In this document: positions 29,356 to 37,572 of the stretch, piece by piece
Position numbering within the stretch: position 1 is the stretch's first letter
How the letters are laid out: the number at the start of each line of letters is the position of its first letter
Assembly: GCF_029589435.1 (NCBI RefSeq)
Contig: NZ_JARRAG010000002.1
Coordinates: forward strand, 4,092,001 to 4,156,000
Direction: 5' to 3'
DNA: 64,000 bases
From: Paludisphaera mucosa
Lineage (GTDB): Bacteria > Planctomycetota > Planctomycetia > Isosphaerales > Isosphaeraceae
Program-made: the position numbers and the translations under genes
Notes under the pieces: generated by a model
What the model was told of the DNA's origin: nothing
Databases searched by the model: none
The model's input: the letters and a program-made list of their open reading frames with translations, nothing else

Positions 29356-29384
29356 TTGGAACGAATCGAGCCGACGGGTATATT
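29356..29384 (+). promoter_or_regulatory. Promoter for the Asp-box/MoaD-like pair
   Basis: TTGGAA (29356-29361), 17-base spacer, TATATT (29379-29384). It lies in the 315-base space between the divergent topB gene and the Asp-box gene and would give a leader of about 120 bases. For topB only a weak -10-like ATTGTA (29245-29250, minus strand TACAAT) was seen. Confidence 0.5.
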
Positions 29385-29513
29385 GCCGGGCGTTCAGGTC
29401 GAGCCGCTCGGGCAGGACGTCCCTGAGGGAAGGATCCGGGCGAGGTCGCGTGAAGGACGACGAAACGGCGTCCCCGTCGTGGGGCGGTCGGGGAATCCAT
29501 GGGAGGGGTGACG

Positions 29514-30692
29514 ATGAGTCGCATCAGGGTGCTGGTCGGCACGCGCAAGGGGGCGTTCATCCTGACCTCGGACGGCGGGCGGGGCCGCTGGAAGGTCGAC
29601 GGCCCCCACTTCGCGGGGTGGGAGATCTACCACCTGAAGGGATCGCCGGCCGATGCCGACCGGCTGTACGCGTCGCAGTCGAGCAGCTGGTTCGGGCAGA
29701 TCATCCAGCGTTCCGACGACGGCGGCCGCACCTGGACCCCACCCGGCGGCGAGCCGACGACCACGCCCGACGGGACGCCGTCGGGGCAGAGCAATCGGTT
29801 CGCCTACGACACGTCGACGGAAACCGGCAAACCCCTCACGACCCACCAGTGGTACGACGGCACCCAGCACCCCTGGGAGTTCAAGCGAGTCTGGCACCTC
29901 GAACCGTCCACGACCGATCCCGACAGCGTCTACGCGGGCGTGGAGGACGCTGCGCTCTTCCGGTCGAGCGACGGGGGCCGGTCCTGGCGAGAGCTCGCCG
30001 GCCTGCGGGGCCACGAGTCGGGCCCGAGCTGGCAGCCGGGCGCCGGCGGGATGGGCCTGCACACCGTCGTCCTCGACCCGGGCGATCCGAAGCGGATCTT
30101 CATCGCCATCTCGGCGGCCGGGGTGTTCCGCTCCGACGACGGCGGTCGGACCTGGGCACCGAAGAATCGCGGCCTTCGCTCGCAATTCATCCCCGACCCG
30201 GACGCCCCGGTGGGCCACTGCGTCCACCGCATCGCGATGCACCCTTCGCGCCCGAACACCCTCTTCATGCAGAAGCACTGGGACGTGATGCGGACGGACG
30301 ACGGCGGCGAATCGTGGCGCGAGGTCAGCGGCGACCTGCCGTCCGACTTCGGCTTCCCGATCGACGTCCACGCCCACGAGCCGGAGACCGTCTACGTCGT
30401 CCCGATCAAGAGCGACTCCGAGCACTACCCGCCCGAGGGTAAGCTCCGGGTCTACCGCAGCCGCACCGGGGGGGACGCCTGGGAACCCTTGACGGAGGGG
30501 CTGCCCCAGGGCGACTGCTACGTCAACGTGCTGCGCGACGCCATGTGCGTCGATCGACTCGATCCTTGCGGCGTGTACTTCGGCACGACGGGCGGCCAGG
30601 TCTACGTCTCGCCCGACGCCGGCGACCATTGGACGCCCATCGTCCGCGACCTGCCGGCGGTCCTCTCGGTCGAGGTGCAGACGCTGCCATGA
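29514..30692 (+). CDS. Asp-box (BNR/VPS10-like) beta-propeller protein
   Basis: 392 residues. At least five Asp-boxes of the form S/T-x-D-x-G-x-x-W occur at regular spacing: [40 protein letters not shown] and [10 protein letters not shown]. They define a propeller of the sialidase/VPS10/photosystem-assembly type. No sialidase arginine triad is evident, so enzymatic activity should not be assumed. There is no signal peptide; the protein begins [16 protein letters not shown], so it is probably cytoplasmic. ATG 29514 is preferred over 29499 because GGAGGGG lies just upstream. It overlaps the MoaD-like gene by 4 bases. Confidence 0.85.
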   Translation: MSRIRVLVGTRKGAFILTSDGGRGRWKVDGPHFAGWEIYHLKGSPADADRLYASQSSSWFGQIIQRSDDGGRTWTPPGGEPTTTPDGTPSGQSNRFAYDTSTETGKPLTTHQWYDGTQHPWEFKRVWHLEPSTTDPDSVYAGVEDAALFRSSDGGRSWRELAGLRGHESGPSWQPGAGGMGLHTVVLDPGDPKRIFIAISAAGVFRSDDGGRTWAPKNRGLRSQFIPDPDAPVGHCVHRIAMHPSRPNTLFMQKHWDVMRTDDGGESWREVSGDLPSDFGFPIDVHAHEPETVYVVPIKSDSEHYPPEGKLRVYRSRTGGDAWEPLTEGLPQGDCYVNVLRDAMCVDRLDPCGVYFGTTGGQVYVSPDAGDHWTPIVRDLPAVLSVEVQTLP

Positions 30693-30985
30693 TCCGCGTC
30701 GTGCTGCCATTCCACCTGCGGGCCCTGGCGGGCGTGGCCGGCGAGGTGCTGCTGTGCGTGAAGGGGCCGGCGACTCAGCGGACGGTCCTCGACGCGCTCG
30801 AGGCCCGCTTCCCGGTGCTCCGCGGGACGATCCGCGACCACGAAACGCAACGCCGCAGGGCGTTCCTGCGATTCTTCGCCTGCGAACGGGACCTGTCTCT
30901 GGACCTCCCCGACGTCCCCCTCCCCGCCGCCGTCGCCGAAGGGCGGGAGCCGTTCCTCGTCGTCGGTGCCGTGGCGGGCGGGTGA
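30689..30985 (+). CDS. MoaD/ThiS family beta-grasp protein
   Basis: 98 residues. It starts [14 protein letters not shown], like MoaD, has [15 protein letters not shown] in the middle, and ends in VVGAVAGG. The terminal Gly-Gly is the site activated by E1-like enzymes to carry sulfur in MoaD/ThiS proteins. It is not followed by moaE, thiF or other cofactor genes. Instead its ATG overlaps the TGA of the Asp-box propeller gene, so the two are coupled. A sulfur-carrier or ubiquitin-like role is inferred; the target is unknown. Confidence 0.85.
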   Translation: MIRVVLPFHLRALAGVAGEVLLCVKGPATQRTVLDALEARFPVLRGTIRDHETQRRRAFLRFFACERDLSLDLPDVPLPAAVAEGREPFLVVGAVAGG

Positions 30986-31257
30986 CCCGGCCGTAAGAAG
31001 TCGCACGGCCGTCGCGTCGCGCATCGCGGCCGACCCACGATGGGTGATCGGACCGGTGGTCGTGCGGACGGCGTTGGAGGTGCTCCTGGTCGATCGGGCG
31101 TGGGCGATGTCCCGCGGACTGGAGGCGGCCGCGGACGCCCCCGAGGGCCGAGTCCGGGCGATCGGATGACGAAACCCCGTCGATCGCGATCGGCGATCGA
31201 ACGCGTCGATCCTTCCTGATCCGATCGGCCGCAGCCGCCGCGGCGTCGGCGCTGGTC

Positions 31258-31911
31258 GTGGCGCCCCCCCTGAAAAGCCGGGCGGCACCCAAGAGGCGGC
31301 CCAGGCCGCCGCACCCCACCCGCCGCCGCCTCCCCATCGCGGGGGGGGCATCTCGGCCTGAGCCGCAGCTCCTCATCAGCTTGATCCACGAGTTCATGGA
31401 GGACGAGGCGGCGCACGTGCCGATCCTCCAGCAGAAGCTCGTGGACGAGGACAACCCGCCGAGCCCGCAGATCCGTCCGGTACCGACGCTCAACATGGCG
31501 GACCTGATCCAGCCCGACGTGACGTCGTTCCTGAGGGCCGCGGCCGGGTTCGAGAACACCGGGTCGGGGGCCTGCGGCGGGACCCTGTTCGCGATTCAGC
31601 AGACCGACGAGTACTTCCGCACGGCCGTGAGCCTCCGCACGGTCGAGTCGCGCCACGCGTCGTCCCTGAACGCGCTCCTGGGCGAATCGCTCGTGCCCGA
31701 CTTCGCCCCCGTCGAGGCGCCCATCGATCAGGGGGTCACCGTCTCGCGGGTCTTCCCGTTCGTCTCCGACCCCGGCCCCAGCGGCTTCCCGAAGTTCGAC
31801 CCCGTCAACGCGTCGGTCCCGAACAACTTCCGAATCATCGACTTCCTCCTCTTCCTGGAGCATGTCGAATCCGCGTTCTACCGGGCCAACGTGCCCCTCT
31901 TCTTCGGATGA
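31258..31911 (+). CDS. Ferritin-like domain protein, apparently rearranged and possibly frameshifted
   Basis: 217 residues if the GTG at 31258 is used. Ferritin_2-type helices are visible: ISLIHEFMEDEAAHVPIL (helix 2, E..DE..H), FENTGSGAC (helix 3), TVESRHASSLNALLGE (helix 4, E..H). The helix that normally comes first, LEHVESAFY, is at the C-terminus instead. Upstream of the GTG the same frame reads TRRSFLIRSAAAAASALVVAP, a Tat-type signal, but without a start codon. An ATG at 31166 is in another frame. Runs of seven C (31264-31270) and eight G (31341-31348) flank a segment that reads better in a second frame. It may be a pseudogene, contain sequencing errors, or be a permuted gene. Confidence 0.5.
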   Translation: MAPPLKSRAAPKRRPRPPHPTRRRLPIAGGASRPEPQLLISLIHEFMEDEAAHVPILQQKLVDEDNPPSPQIRPVPTLNMADLIQPDVTSFLRAAAGFENTGSGACGGTLFAIQQTDEYFRTAVSLRTVESRHASSLNALLGESLVPDFAPVEAPIDQGVTVSRVFPFVSDPGPSGFPKFDPVNASVPNNFRIIDFLLFLEHVESAFYRANVPLFFG

Positions 31912-31971
31912 CCCCCACCCGCCGGCCGTACGCCGACGCGGCGGCCGGCGCCGGGACGTCGGCGCGGCGGA

Positions 31972-32916
31972 TCAGACGCTCCACCCGGCGAGCCTCGCCG
32001 GCTTCGCCAGCAGGAGCGGAAGTTCGGCCGCCCGGCTCGCGATCAAATCCCGGCTCGCGGGGAGGTCGTCGAGCAGTCGCCGGGCCTTCTCCCCGTCGGG
32101 CTCGCCCTCCAGCCGGGCGACGGCCTGCGCGACCCGAACTTCCACGAATTCGACGGTGAGCGTCCGGGAGAGGAATTCGACGTTCTCGGGCTTCCACCCG
32201 ACGTCGTGGATGAGGCTGTCGGACTCCGTCAGGTAGGGGCCGCCCTCGCCTCGCTCGGGCGTCCATCGGCTGAAGAGGGGGTTCTCGCCCTCGAAGTACA
32301 TCAGGCCCGAGCAATACTGGAGCGCCGCCACGGCCCGGCCCGGGGTTTCGAGCGACCACCAGGGCTCCCAGAGCAGGTCGATCCGGGGCATGATCAGGCC
32401 GACGGAGTTGAACCGGCCCATCCAGCCGTAGGCCGGCGTCCGCATGCCCGCAGCGACGAAGCCCCGCTCGGCGTCCAGGCGCTCCAGGAACGCGTCCCGG
32501 AAGAACGCATAAACGGCCTCCCGTCGGTCGGCGGCGACGAGCCTCTCGAGGACGTCGCCTCGCAGGAGGCCGAAGTGCAACTCGACGCCGCCGTCCCCCG
32601 CGGACCGGTTCTTCATCAACGAGTCTCGCCAGTCCATCAGGCAGGCGGGGAGCAAGTATTCAAGGAGGTCGAGCTGAAGCTCGACGTAGGCGAGGTCGTG
32701 ATAGTAGTACCCGAGGTCGCCGAGGTCCATCCGTTCGTGAGGCGTCCTGGCGAGGCGTTTCAGGACGTGGTCGTAGCCGTCGAACTGGCGTTCCGTGACG
32801 GCCCCGGGCGGCCTGGGGTCGCCGCAGATCGCCCGGGCCCGGTCCCAGCCGATCGGGGCCGAGACGTCTCGGTGCTTCCGGCCCACGAGCTGATCCTCCC
32901 CTGCGATCGTCTTCAC
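31972..32916 (-). CDS. Conserved-looking protein of unknown function, coupled to amidohydrolase
   Basis: 314 residues from a GTG at 32914-32916 that overlaps the TGA of the upstream amidohydrolase gene (GTGA), so translation is probably coupled. No signal peptide or membrane helix is seen. It is rich in aromatic and acidic residues, with stretches such as LGDLGYYYHDLAYVELQL, CLMDWRDSLMKN and WEPWWSLETPG, and predicted mostly helical. I do not recognise the family. Its fixed pairing suggests it works with, or on the same substrate as, the amidohydrolase. Confidence 0.75.
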   Translation of the reverse strand: MKTIAGEDQLVGRKHRDVSAPIGWDRARAICGDPRPPGAVTERQFDGYDHVLKRLARTPHERMDLGDLGYYYHDLAYVELQLDLLEYLLPACLMDWRDSLMKNRSAGDGGVELHFGLLRGDVLERLVAADRREAVYAFFRDAFLERLDAERGFVAAGMRTPAYGWMGRFNSVGLIMPRIDLLWEPWWSLETPGRAVAALQYCSGLMYFEGENPLFSRWTPERGEGGPYLTESDSLIHDVGWKPENVEFLSRTLTVEFVEVRVAQAVARLEGEPDGEKARRLLDDLPASRDLIASRAAELPLLLAKPARLAGWSV

Positions 32917-33851
32917 GACGGCGCCTTCGGCGCGGCATTGTGGAAGCCGAAGAGGCTCGCCGCGGTCCCGCCCAGCACCTTCGCCTGGTCCTCGGCGGAC
33001 AGGTCGGCCAGGTGGGAGCGGACCTGCTCGCGATAGGCGCGATAGCTCGCCCCGGTGGCCTCGGGCTCGGAACCGCCGCCGTAGATCAGCCGGTCGGGCC
33101 CGAACCGCTTGACGAGGTCCCGAACGACCGGGCCCACGTCGCGGTGCGGGTATTGATCCTGCGCGGGGAACGCCGACAGCTTCATGATCGTGTTGGGGAG
33201 CTTCGCCCAGGCGTGCACGACGGCGTTCTCCTCCGGGCTCCCCTGGAACGGCCGGCCCAGGTGGTCGAGGATCACCTTCGTCGCCGGGAATTCCCGGATG
33301 AGCGGCTCGAAGCCGGGGGCGTAGCGGGGCTCGAAGTGGAGCTGGATCGCCAGGCCGAGATCCCCGGCGCGACGCCACAGGGCATGCAGCTCGGGCTTGC
33401 CGAAGGGGGGCAGGCGGTCGGGGGCGTACGCGTGGATCCGGGCGGCGACGATCTGGCCCTCGCGACGGCGGACCAGCTCGGTCATCCGATCGAGCGAGCC
33501 GGGACGGTCGGCGAAGAACAGGCACGTCCCTTTCAGCCGGGCCCGTCCGACATCCAGGCAATGCTCCAGGTAGCGGTGGTCGTCCTGGTACGGCTCAGGG
33601 TGGACGACGACGGCGAAATCGACGCCGGCCTCGTTCATGCACGCCAATAAATGCTCGGGCGTCGCGAGTTCGACGGGCCGGTACGGGCCCAGCGGGTGGT
33701 ACGGGAACCGGGCGTCGTCCCGCCCGGCGAAGCAGTGCACGTGGGCGTCGACCACCGGGACGCGGCGATCGTCGCCGCCCGCCCAGGCTCGGGCCGTCGC
33801 GAGCAGCAGGGGCGAGGCGGCGGCGGCCTGGAGGAAGCGGCTTCTTCTCAC
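32913..33851 (-). CDS. Exported amidohydrolase (amidohydrolase_2 / TIM-barrel metal hydrolase)
   Basis: 312 residues. A signal with a twin-arginine-like start (MRRSRFLQAAAASPLLLA, ending ARAWAG) suggests export. The mature part begins VPVVDAHVHCF, the metal-binding H-x-H of the family, followed by ACMNEAGVDFAVVVHPE, a mid-barrel LAIQLHFEP with a His, and ILDHLGRPF with the Asp-His pair typical of amidohydrolase_2 (PF04909) lactonases and decarboxylases. The C-terminal Asp position reads YGGGSEPEATG, unusual where a D is expected. Substrate unknown. The following gene is translationally coupled. Confidence 0.85.
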   Translation of the reverse strand: MRRSRFLQAAAASPLLLATARAWAGGDDRRVPVVDAHVHCFAGRDDARFPYHPLGPYRPVELATPEHLLACMNEAGVDFAVVVHPEPYQDDHRYLEHCLDVGRARLKGTCLFFADRPGSLDRMTELVRRREGQIVAARIHAYAPDRLPPFGKPELHALWRRAGDLGLAIQLHFEPRYAPGFEPLIREFPATKVILDHLGRPFQGSPEENAVVHAWAKLPNTIMKLSAFPAQDQYPHRDVGPVVRDLVKRFGPDRLIYGGGSEPEATGASYRAYREQVRSHLADLSAEDQAKVLGGTAASLFGFHNAAPKAPS

Positions 33852-33884
33852 GGCGGCGGTCCCCCGAATCGACGGAAATCCAGC

Positions 33885-34670
33885 TCACTTCGTCGTCAGA
33901 ACGATTTCGAAGATCAGGAAGAACGGCATCCGGAAGCAATCCTCCAGATTCGGATGCTCCCGAACGAGCGCGGCGTCCGGCCTGGGCTCCAGGAGGCTGC
34001 GGATGACGAACCCGGCGTCCCGGATCAGCGTGCTCCATTCCGCAAGCGTGTGGCGACGGAACGGGGTCTTCCAGGGGTATTTCAGTCGGGCCATCGACCA
34101 ATCGCAGACCGCAGGCCCGCTTTCGAAGTAGCGATCGAGGCAGAGCGCCAGCTTGCGGCCGCGCTCGTCGCGCTTCCATTCCCGGAAGGTCAGGTCGGTG
34201 CCGGGGTGGGGGACCGAGAACACCATGCGGCCTCCGGCCCCGAGCAGGCGACTCACCCCGGTGAAGACCTCGGCCGGTTCGGACATATCCTGCAACGACA
34301 TGCAGCCCGTCACGAGGTCGAAGCGCCGGCCTTCCAGGCCGGAGCCGACCTGTGCGGCATCCATCAGCCGATACTCGATCCCCAACGCATCCGCCGCCTC
34401 GCGCTCGATCGCTCGTTCGAGCAGGGCTTCCGAGACGTCGACCCCGAGGACCGAGGCCTCCGCGCCCGCCAGGAGGCGGCTGAAGTAGCCGTGGCCGCAG
34501 CCGAGGTCCAGGACGCTCGCGCCGCGGACGTCGCCGCAGGCCGCGAGCAGCGCGGGCCCGTGGACGAGGCCACGGTAGTAGTCGGCGCCGGAATCGACGA
34601 AGTCAGCGAAGGCGTCCGCGCCTGCGTTCCAGGCGTCGCGGGCGTCGAGGTCGAAGGAGTCCTGAATCAT
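33885..34670 (-). CDS. Class I SAM-dependent methyltransferase
   Basis: 261 residues from ATG 34670, where a G-rich stretch can serve as ribosome site. Motif I SVLDLGCGHGYFSRLLAG, acidic loop VLGVDVSEALLERA, and motif FDLVTGCMSLQDM are typical of the Methyltransf_11/25 group. The region ending MVFSVPHPG and the later YPWKTPFRRHTLAEW resemble small-molecule methyltransferases. The substrate is not evident. It lies 33 bases upstream of the amidohydrolase gene on the same strand, so it may head that operon. Confidence 0.88.
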   Translation of the reverse strand: MIQDSFDLDARDAWNAGADAFADFVDSGADYYRGLVHGPALLAACGDVRGASVLDLGCGHGYFSRLLAGAEASVLGVDVSEALLERAIEREAADALGIEYRLMDAAQVGSGLEGRRFDLVTGCMSLQDMSEPAEVFTGVSRLLGAGGRMVFSVPHPGTDLTFREWKRDERGRKLALCLDRYFESGPAVCDWSMARLKYPWKTPFRRHTLAEWSTLIRDAGFVIRSLLEPRPDAALVREHPNLEDCFRMPFFLIFEIVLTTK

Positions 34671-34943
34671 CCCCCCCGCCTTCCGAGACGCTCGAAAGCC
34701 CATCCAGGCCGCCCCTCGGGCTCGCAAAAGCCGGCCGTATCCCCGTCGTCGTTATAGCCCGGGAGTCGGGCCGAAACAATCCGGGGCGCGAACGACCACG
34801 GAGGCCCGAGGGCGCGAGGAGATGTAAGGCCATTGCGGCCGGCCGCGGGGAAATCCCCGGATCACGGCCAAGAAACCCGGGATCGAGGCCGCGAGGCTGC
34901 CGAAAAAACCCTCAAGTGGAGTGTCCCGACGCCCGGAGGGTTC

Positions 34944-35711
34944 ATGCTCAAGAACATCATCCTGGAACGCCCCCTCGCGGTGATCGACCTGGAGACGACG
35001 GGGGTCGACGTCAAGGTCGACCGCATCATCGAGGTCAGCGTCCTGAAGATCTCGCCCGGGGGCGAGGCGGACCACCGGACCCGGCGGGTGAACCCCGGCG
35101 TGCCGATCCCGCCCGAGGCCACCGCGGTCCACGGAATCGGCGACGACGACGTGGCCGACTGCCCCACGTTCCGGGCGATCGCCCCGGGATTGGCCCGCTA
35201 CCTCGACGGCTGCGACCTGGGCGGGTTCAACATCCTGAAGTACGACCTGAGGCTGCTCGCCGCCGAGTACAACCGGGCCGGGCTGACGTTCCCGATCGCG
35301 GGGCGGAAGGTCGTCGACGCCTGCCACCTCTTCCACCAGCGCGAGCGCCGGGATCTGACCGCCGCCTACAAGTTCTACTGCGGCCTCGACCACGTCGGGG
35401 CCCACGGCGCGGCGGCCGACGTGCTGGCGACCCTGGCGATCCTCGACGCCCAGGTCTCCCGCTACGACGACCTGCCGAGGACGATCGACGGCCTGCACGA
35501 GCACTGCACCGACCCCAAGGCGCTCGACCTCGGCGGCATGTTCGGCCGCTGCGACGAGGGGACGGTCGTGTTCATCAAGGGCAAGTACAAGGGCCGCTCG
35601 CTCGACGACATCGCCCGCACGAAGCCCGACTACCTGCAGTGGATGCTCCGAGACGACTATTTCGACGACACGAAGTCGATCGCCTCGGAGGCGCTCAGGC
35701 AGGCCGGCTGA
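34944..35711 (+). CDS. DnaQ-like 3'-5' exonuclease with ExoX-type C-terminus
   Basis: 255 residues from ATG 34944 (GGAGGG upstream). The DEDDh exonuclease core is complete: AVIDLETTGVDV (D, E), VHGIGDDDVADCP, GFNILKYDLRLL (D) and HGAAADVLATLAIL (H, D). The last 55 residues, with FIKGKYKGRSLDDIA and YLQWMLRDDYFDD, match the C-terminal module found in ExoX-like nucleases. It probably degrades single-stranded DNA 3'-5' in repair. It stands alone and is convergent with the SDR operon. Confidence 0.9.
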   Translation: MLKNIILERPLAVIDLETTGVDVKVDRIIEVSVLKISPGGEADHRTRRVNPGVPIPPEATAVHGIGDDDVADCPTFRAIAPGLARYLDGCDLGGFNILKYDLRLLAAEYNRAGLTFPIAGRKVVDACHLFHQRERRDLTAAYKFYCGLDHVGAHGAAADVLATLAILDAQVSRYDDLPRTIDGLHEHCTDPKALDLGGMFGRCDEGTVVFIKGKYKGRSLDDIARTKPDYLQWMLRDDYFDDTKSIASEALRQAG

Positions 35712-35726
35712 CGGCGGCGCGGGCGG

Positions 35727-36572
35727 TCAACGATCGCCGGCGGGGAAGTCCGTGCCCAGCGAGACCGGCTCCCAGCGGTCGAACTCCTCGCCGAGCTTCC
35801 GCAGCTTCTCGCGGGCGCGGTTCAACGCGTCGGACCCGAGGAGCAGGTGGAGCGGCGGCTCGGCCGACTCCACCGCCTCGATGATCGCCCGCGCCCCCCG
35901 GACGGGGTCGCCGAGCTGCTTCCCCTGGAGCTGATCGAGGTACGACACGACCTTGCCGCTCGTCGCGGCGTATTCGGCGATCCGACCCGGGGCGTGACGG
36001 ATGGACTGCGACGAGAGGAAGTCGGTGCGGAACGCGCCCGGCTCGACGACGGTCACCCGCAGGCCCAGCGGCGCGACCTCCTGGGCGAGGCTCTCGGACA
36101 TCCCCTCGAGCGCGAACTTGGCCGCGGCGTACAGGCCCGAGCCGGCCATCGGGGCGATCCCGGCGATCGACGAGAGGTTCACGATGTGTCCGCCGCGGCG
36201 CTCGCGCAGGAAGGGCAGGGCGGCCCGGATCAGCCGCAGCGGGCCGAAGAAGTTGACGTCGAAGACGCGGGCCGTCTCGACCTCGTCGGCCTCCTCCACC
36301 GCCCCCAGCAGGCCGTAGCCGGCGTTGTTGACCAGGACGTCCAAACGTCCGTGCAACGCGTGGGCCTGCTCGACGACCTGGGCCTCCCGCCCCGGCGCGG
36401 CGAGGTCGAGCGCGAGCATGTGGAGCGAGCCGGCGCCGGCGTCGAGGTCCGCCGTCCCGTCGCGGCTCGTGCCGACGACGACGTCCCCCCGGGCCAGCAC
36501 CGCGCGGGCCAGCTCCCGGCCCAACCCCCGCGAGGCGCCCGTGACGAGCCAGACTTTCCTGGGCTGTGACAT
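35727..36572 (-). CDS. Short-chain dehydrogenase/reductase (classical SDR)
   Basis: 281 residues. The nucleotide-binding TGASRGLGRELA is at the N-terminus, NNAGYGLLGAVEE in the middle, catalytic Ser in VNLSSIAG and the Y-x3-K in GLYAAAKFALEGMSE. Length and C-terminal extension are those of the large oxidoreductase SDR group that acts on alcohols, aldehydes or ketones; substrate unknown. It follows the other SDR gene by 36 bases and is probably in one operon with it. Confidence 0.92.
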   Translation of the reverse strand: MSQPRKVWLVTGASRGLGRELARAVLARGDVVVGTSRDGTADLDAGAGSLHMLALDLAAPGREAQVVEQAHALHGRLDVLVNNAGYGLLGAVEEADEVETARVFDVNFFGPLRLIRAALPFLRERRGGHIVNLSSIAGIAPMAGSGLYAAAKFALEGMSESLAQEVAPLGLRVTVVEPGAFRTDFLSSQSIRHAPGRIAEYAATSGKVVSYLDQLQGKQLGDPVRGARAIIEAVESAEPPLHLLLGSDALNRAREKLRKLGEEFDRWEPVSLGTDFPAGDR

Positions 36573-36608
36573 GGATCAAGAGTCCTCATGAGAAGGGATG
36601 ACGATGGT

Positions 36609-37358
36609 TCAGAGCGTCTGCCCGGTGGGCCGGACGAGGATCTCGTTGACGTCGACCGCCGCCGGCTGGCGGACGGCGTAGAGGACCGCCTGCGCGACGG
36701 CCTCGGCCGGGATGGCGATCGCCATGAGCTGGTCCATCATCGCGATCATGCCGGGGTCGGTGACGTGGGAGGCCAGCTCGCTCTGCACCGCGCCGGGGCT
36801 GATGATCGTGCTCCGGATGTTGGGACCGACTTCCTGGCGGAAGGCCTCGGAGATCGCCCGGACGGCGAACTTCGTGCCGCAATAGACCCCCGCGCCGGCG
36901 AAGCTGGCGTGGCCGGCCACCGAGGAGACGTTGATGAGGTGGCCGCTCCCCTGGGCCAGGAACCGGGGCAGGGCGGCCGAGACGCCGTAGAGCACCCCCT
37001 TGATGTTGACGTCGATCATCCGATCCCAGTCGTCCACCGCGTCGGCCGCCAGCGGAGACAGGAACATGGCGCCGGCGTTGTTGATCATCACGTCGATTCG
37101 GCCGAATTGGTCGACGGCGGCGGCGACGAGGGCCTGCACCTCCTCACGCTTCGTCACGTCGACCGCGTGCGCCAGGGCCTGGCCGCCGGCGGCCGCGATC
37201 TCGCGCACGATCGTCTCCAGGCGGTCGACGCGCCGGGCCCCGAGGACCACGCGGGCGCCCTGCGCGGCGAGCAATCGGGCGACGGCCTCGCCGATCCCGC
37301 TGCTGGCCCCGGTGACGACCACGACCTTCCCCTCGACCTTGCTCTCCCACTCGGGCAT
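36609..37358 (-). CDS. Short-chain dehydrogenase/reductase (classical SDR)
   Basis: 249 residues, YdfG/clavaldehyde-dehydrogenase-like in style. VVVTGASSGIGEAVARLL binds the cofactor, an Arg-Arg after the second strand (LGARRVDRL) suggests NADP(H), INNAGAMFLSPL follows, catalytic Ser is in NVSSVAGHA and Y-C-G-T-K supplies Tyr and Lys. First gene of a two-SDR operon, divergent from the AraC regulator that starts 214 bases away. The shared region contains a possible minus-strand -10 TACAAT (plus-strand ATTGTA at 37417-37422). Confidence 0.92.
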   Translation of the reverse strand: MPEWESKVEGKVVVVTGASSGIGEAVARLLAAQGARVVLGARRVDRLETIVREIAAAGGQALAHAVDVTKREEVQALVAAAVDQFGRIDVMINNAGAMFLSPLAADAVDDWDRMIDVNIKGVLYGVSAALPRFLAQGSGHLINVSSVAGHASFAGAGVYCGTKFAVRAISEAFRQEVGPNIRSTIISPGAVQSELASHVTDPGMIAMMDQLMAIAIPAEAVAQAVLYAVRQPAAVDVNEILVRPTGQTL

Positions 37359-37572
37359 TGCCGGATCCTCCGAGACGCGATCAAAGACGGTTGCGGACGG
37401 CTCCGCACTCCGGGGGATTGTAGGCGAGCCGTCGCCTCGGTCGGTAACCCGATCCTCGACGGTTCTTGCACGATCCTCCGACTCCTGGCGAGATCACCAT
37501 GGTCCCGCCGGCCCCGGCCGCCTAGACTGGATCCGAGGGACTCGAGACGATCGCGACGAAGGGGAGGGCGGC

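Noticed and set aside
29514-30692. Calling the Asp-box protein a sialidase
   Set aside because: Asp-boxes are structural; the arginine triad and catalytic Tyr/Glu of sialidases were not identified and there is no signal peptide.
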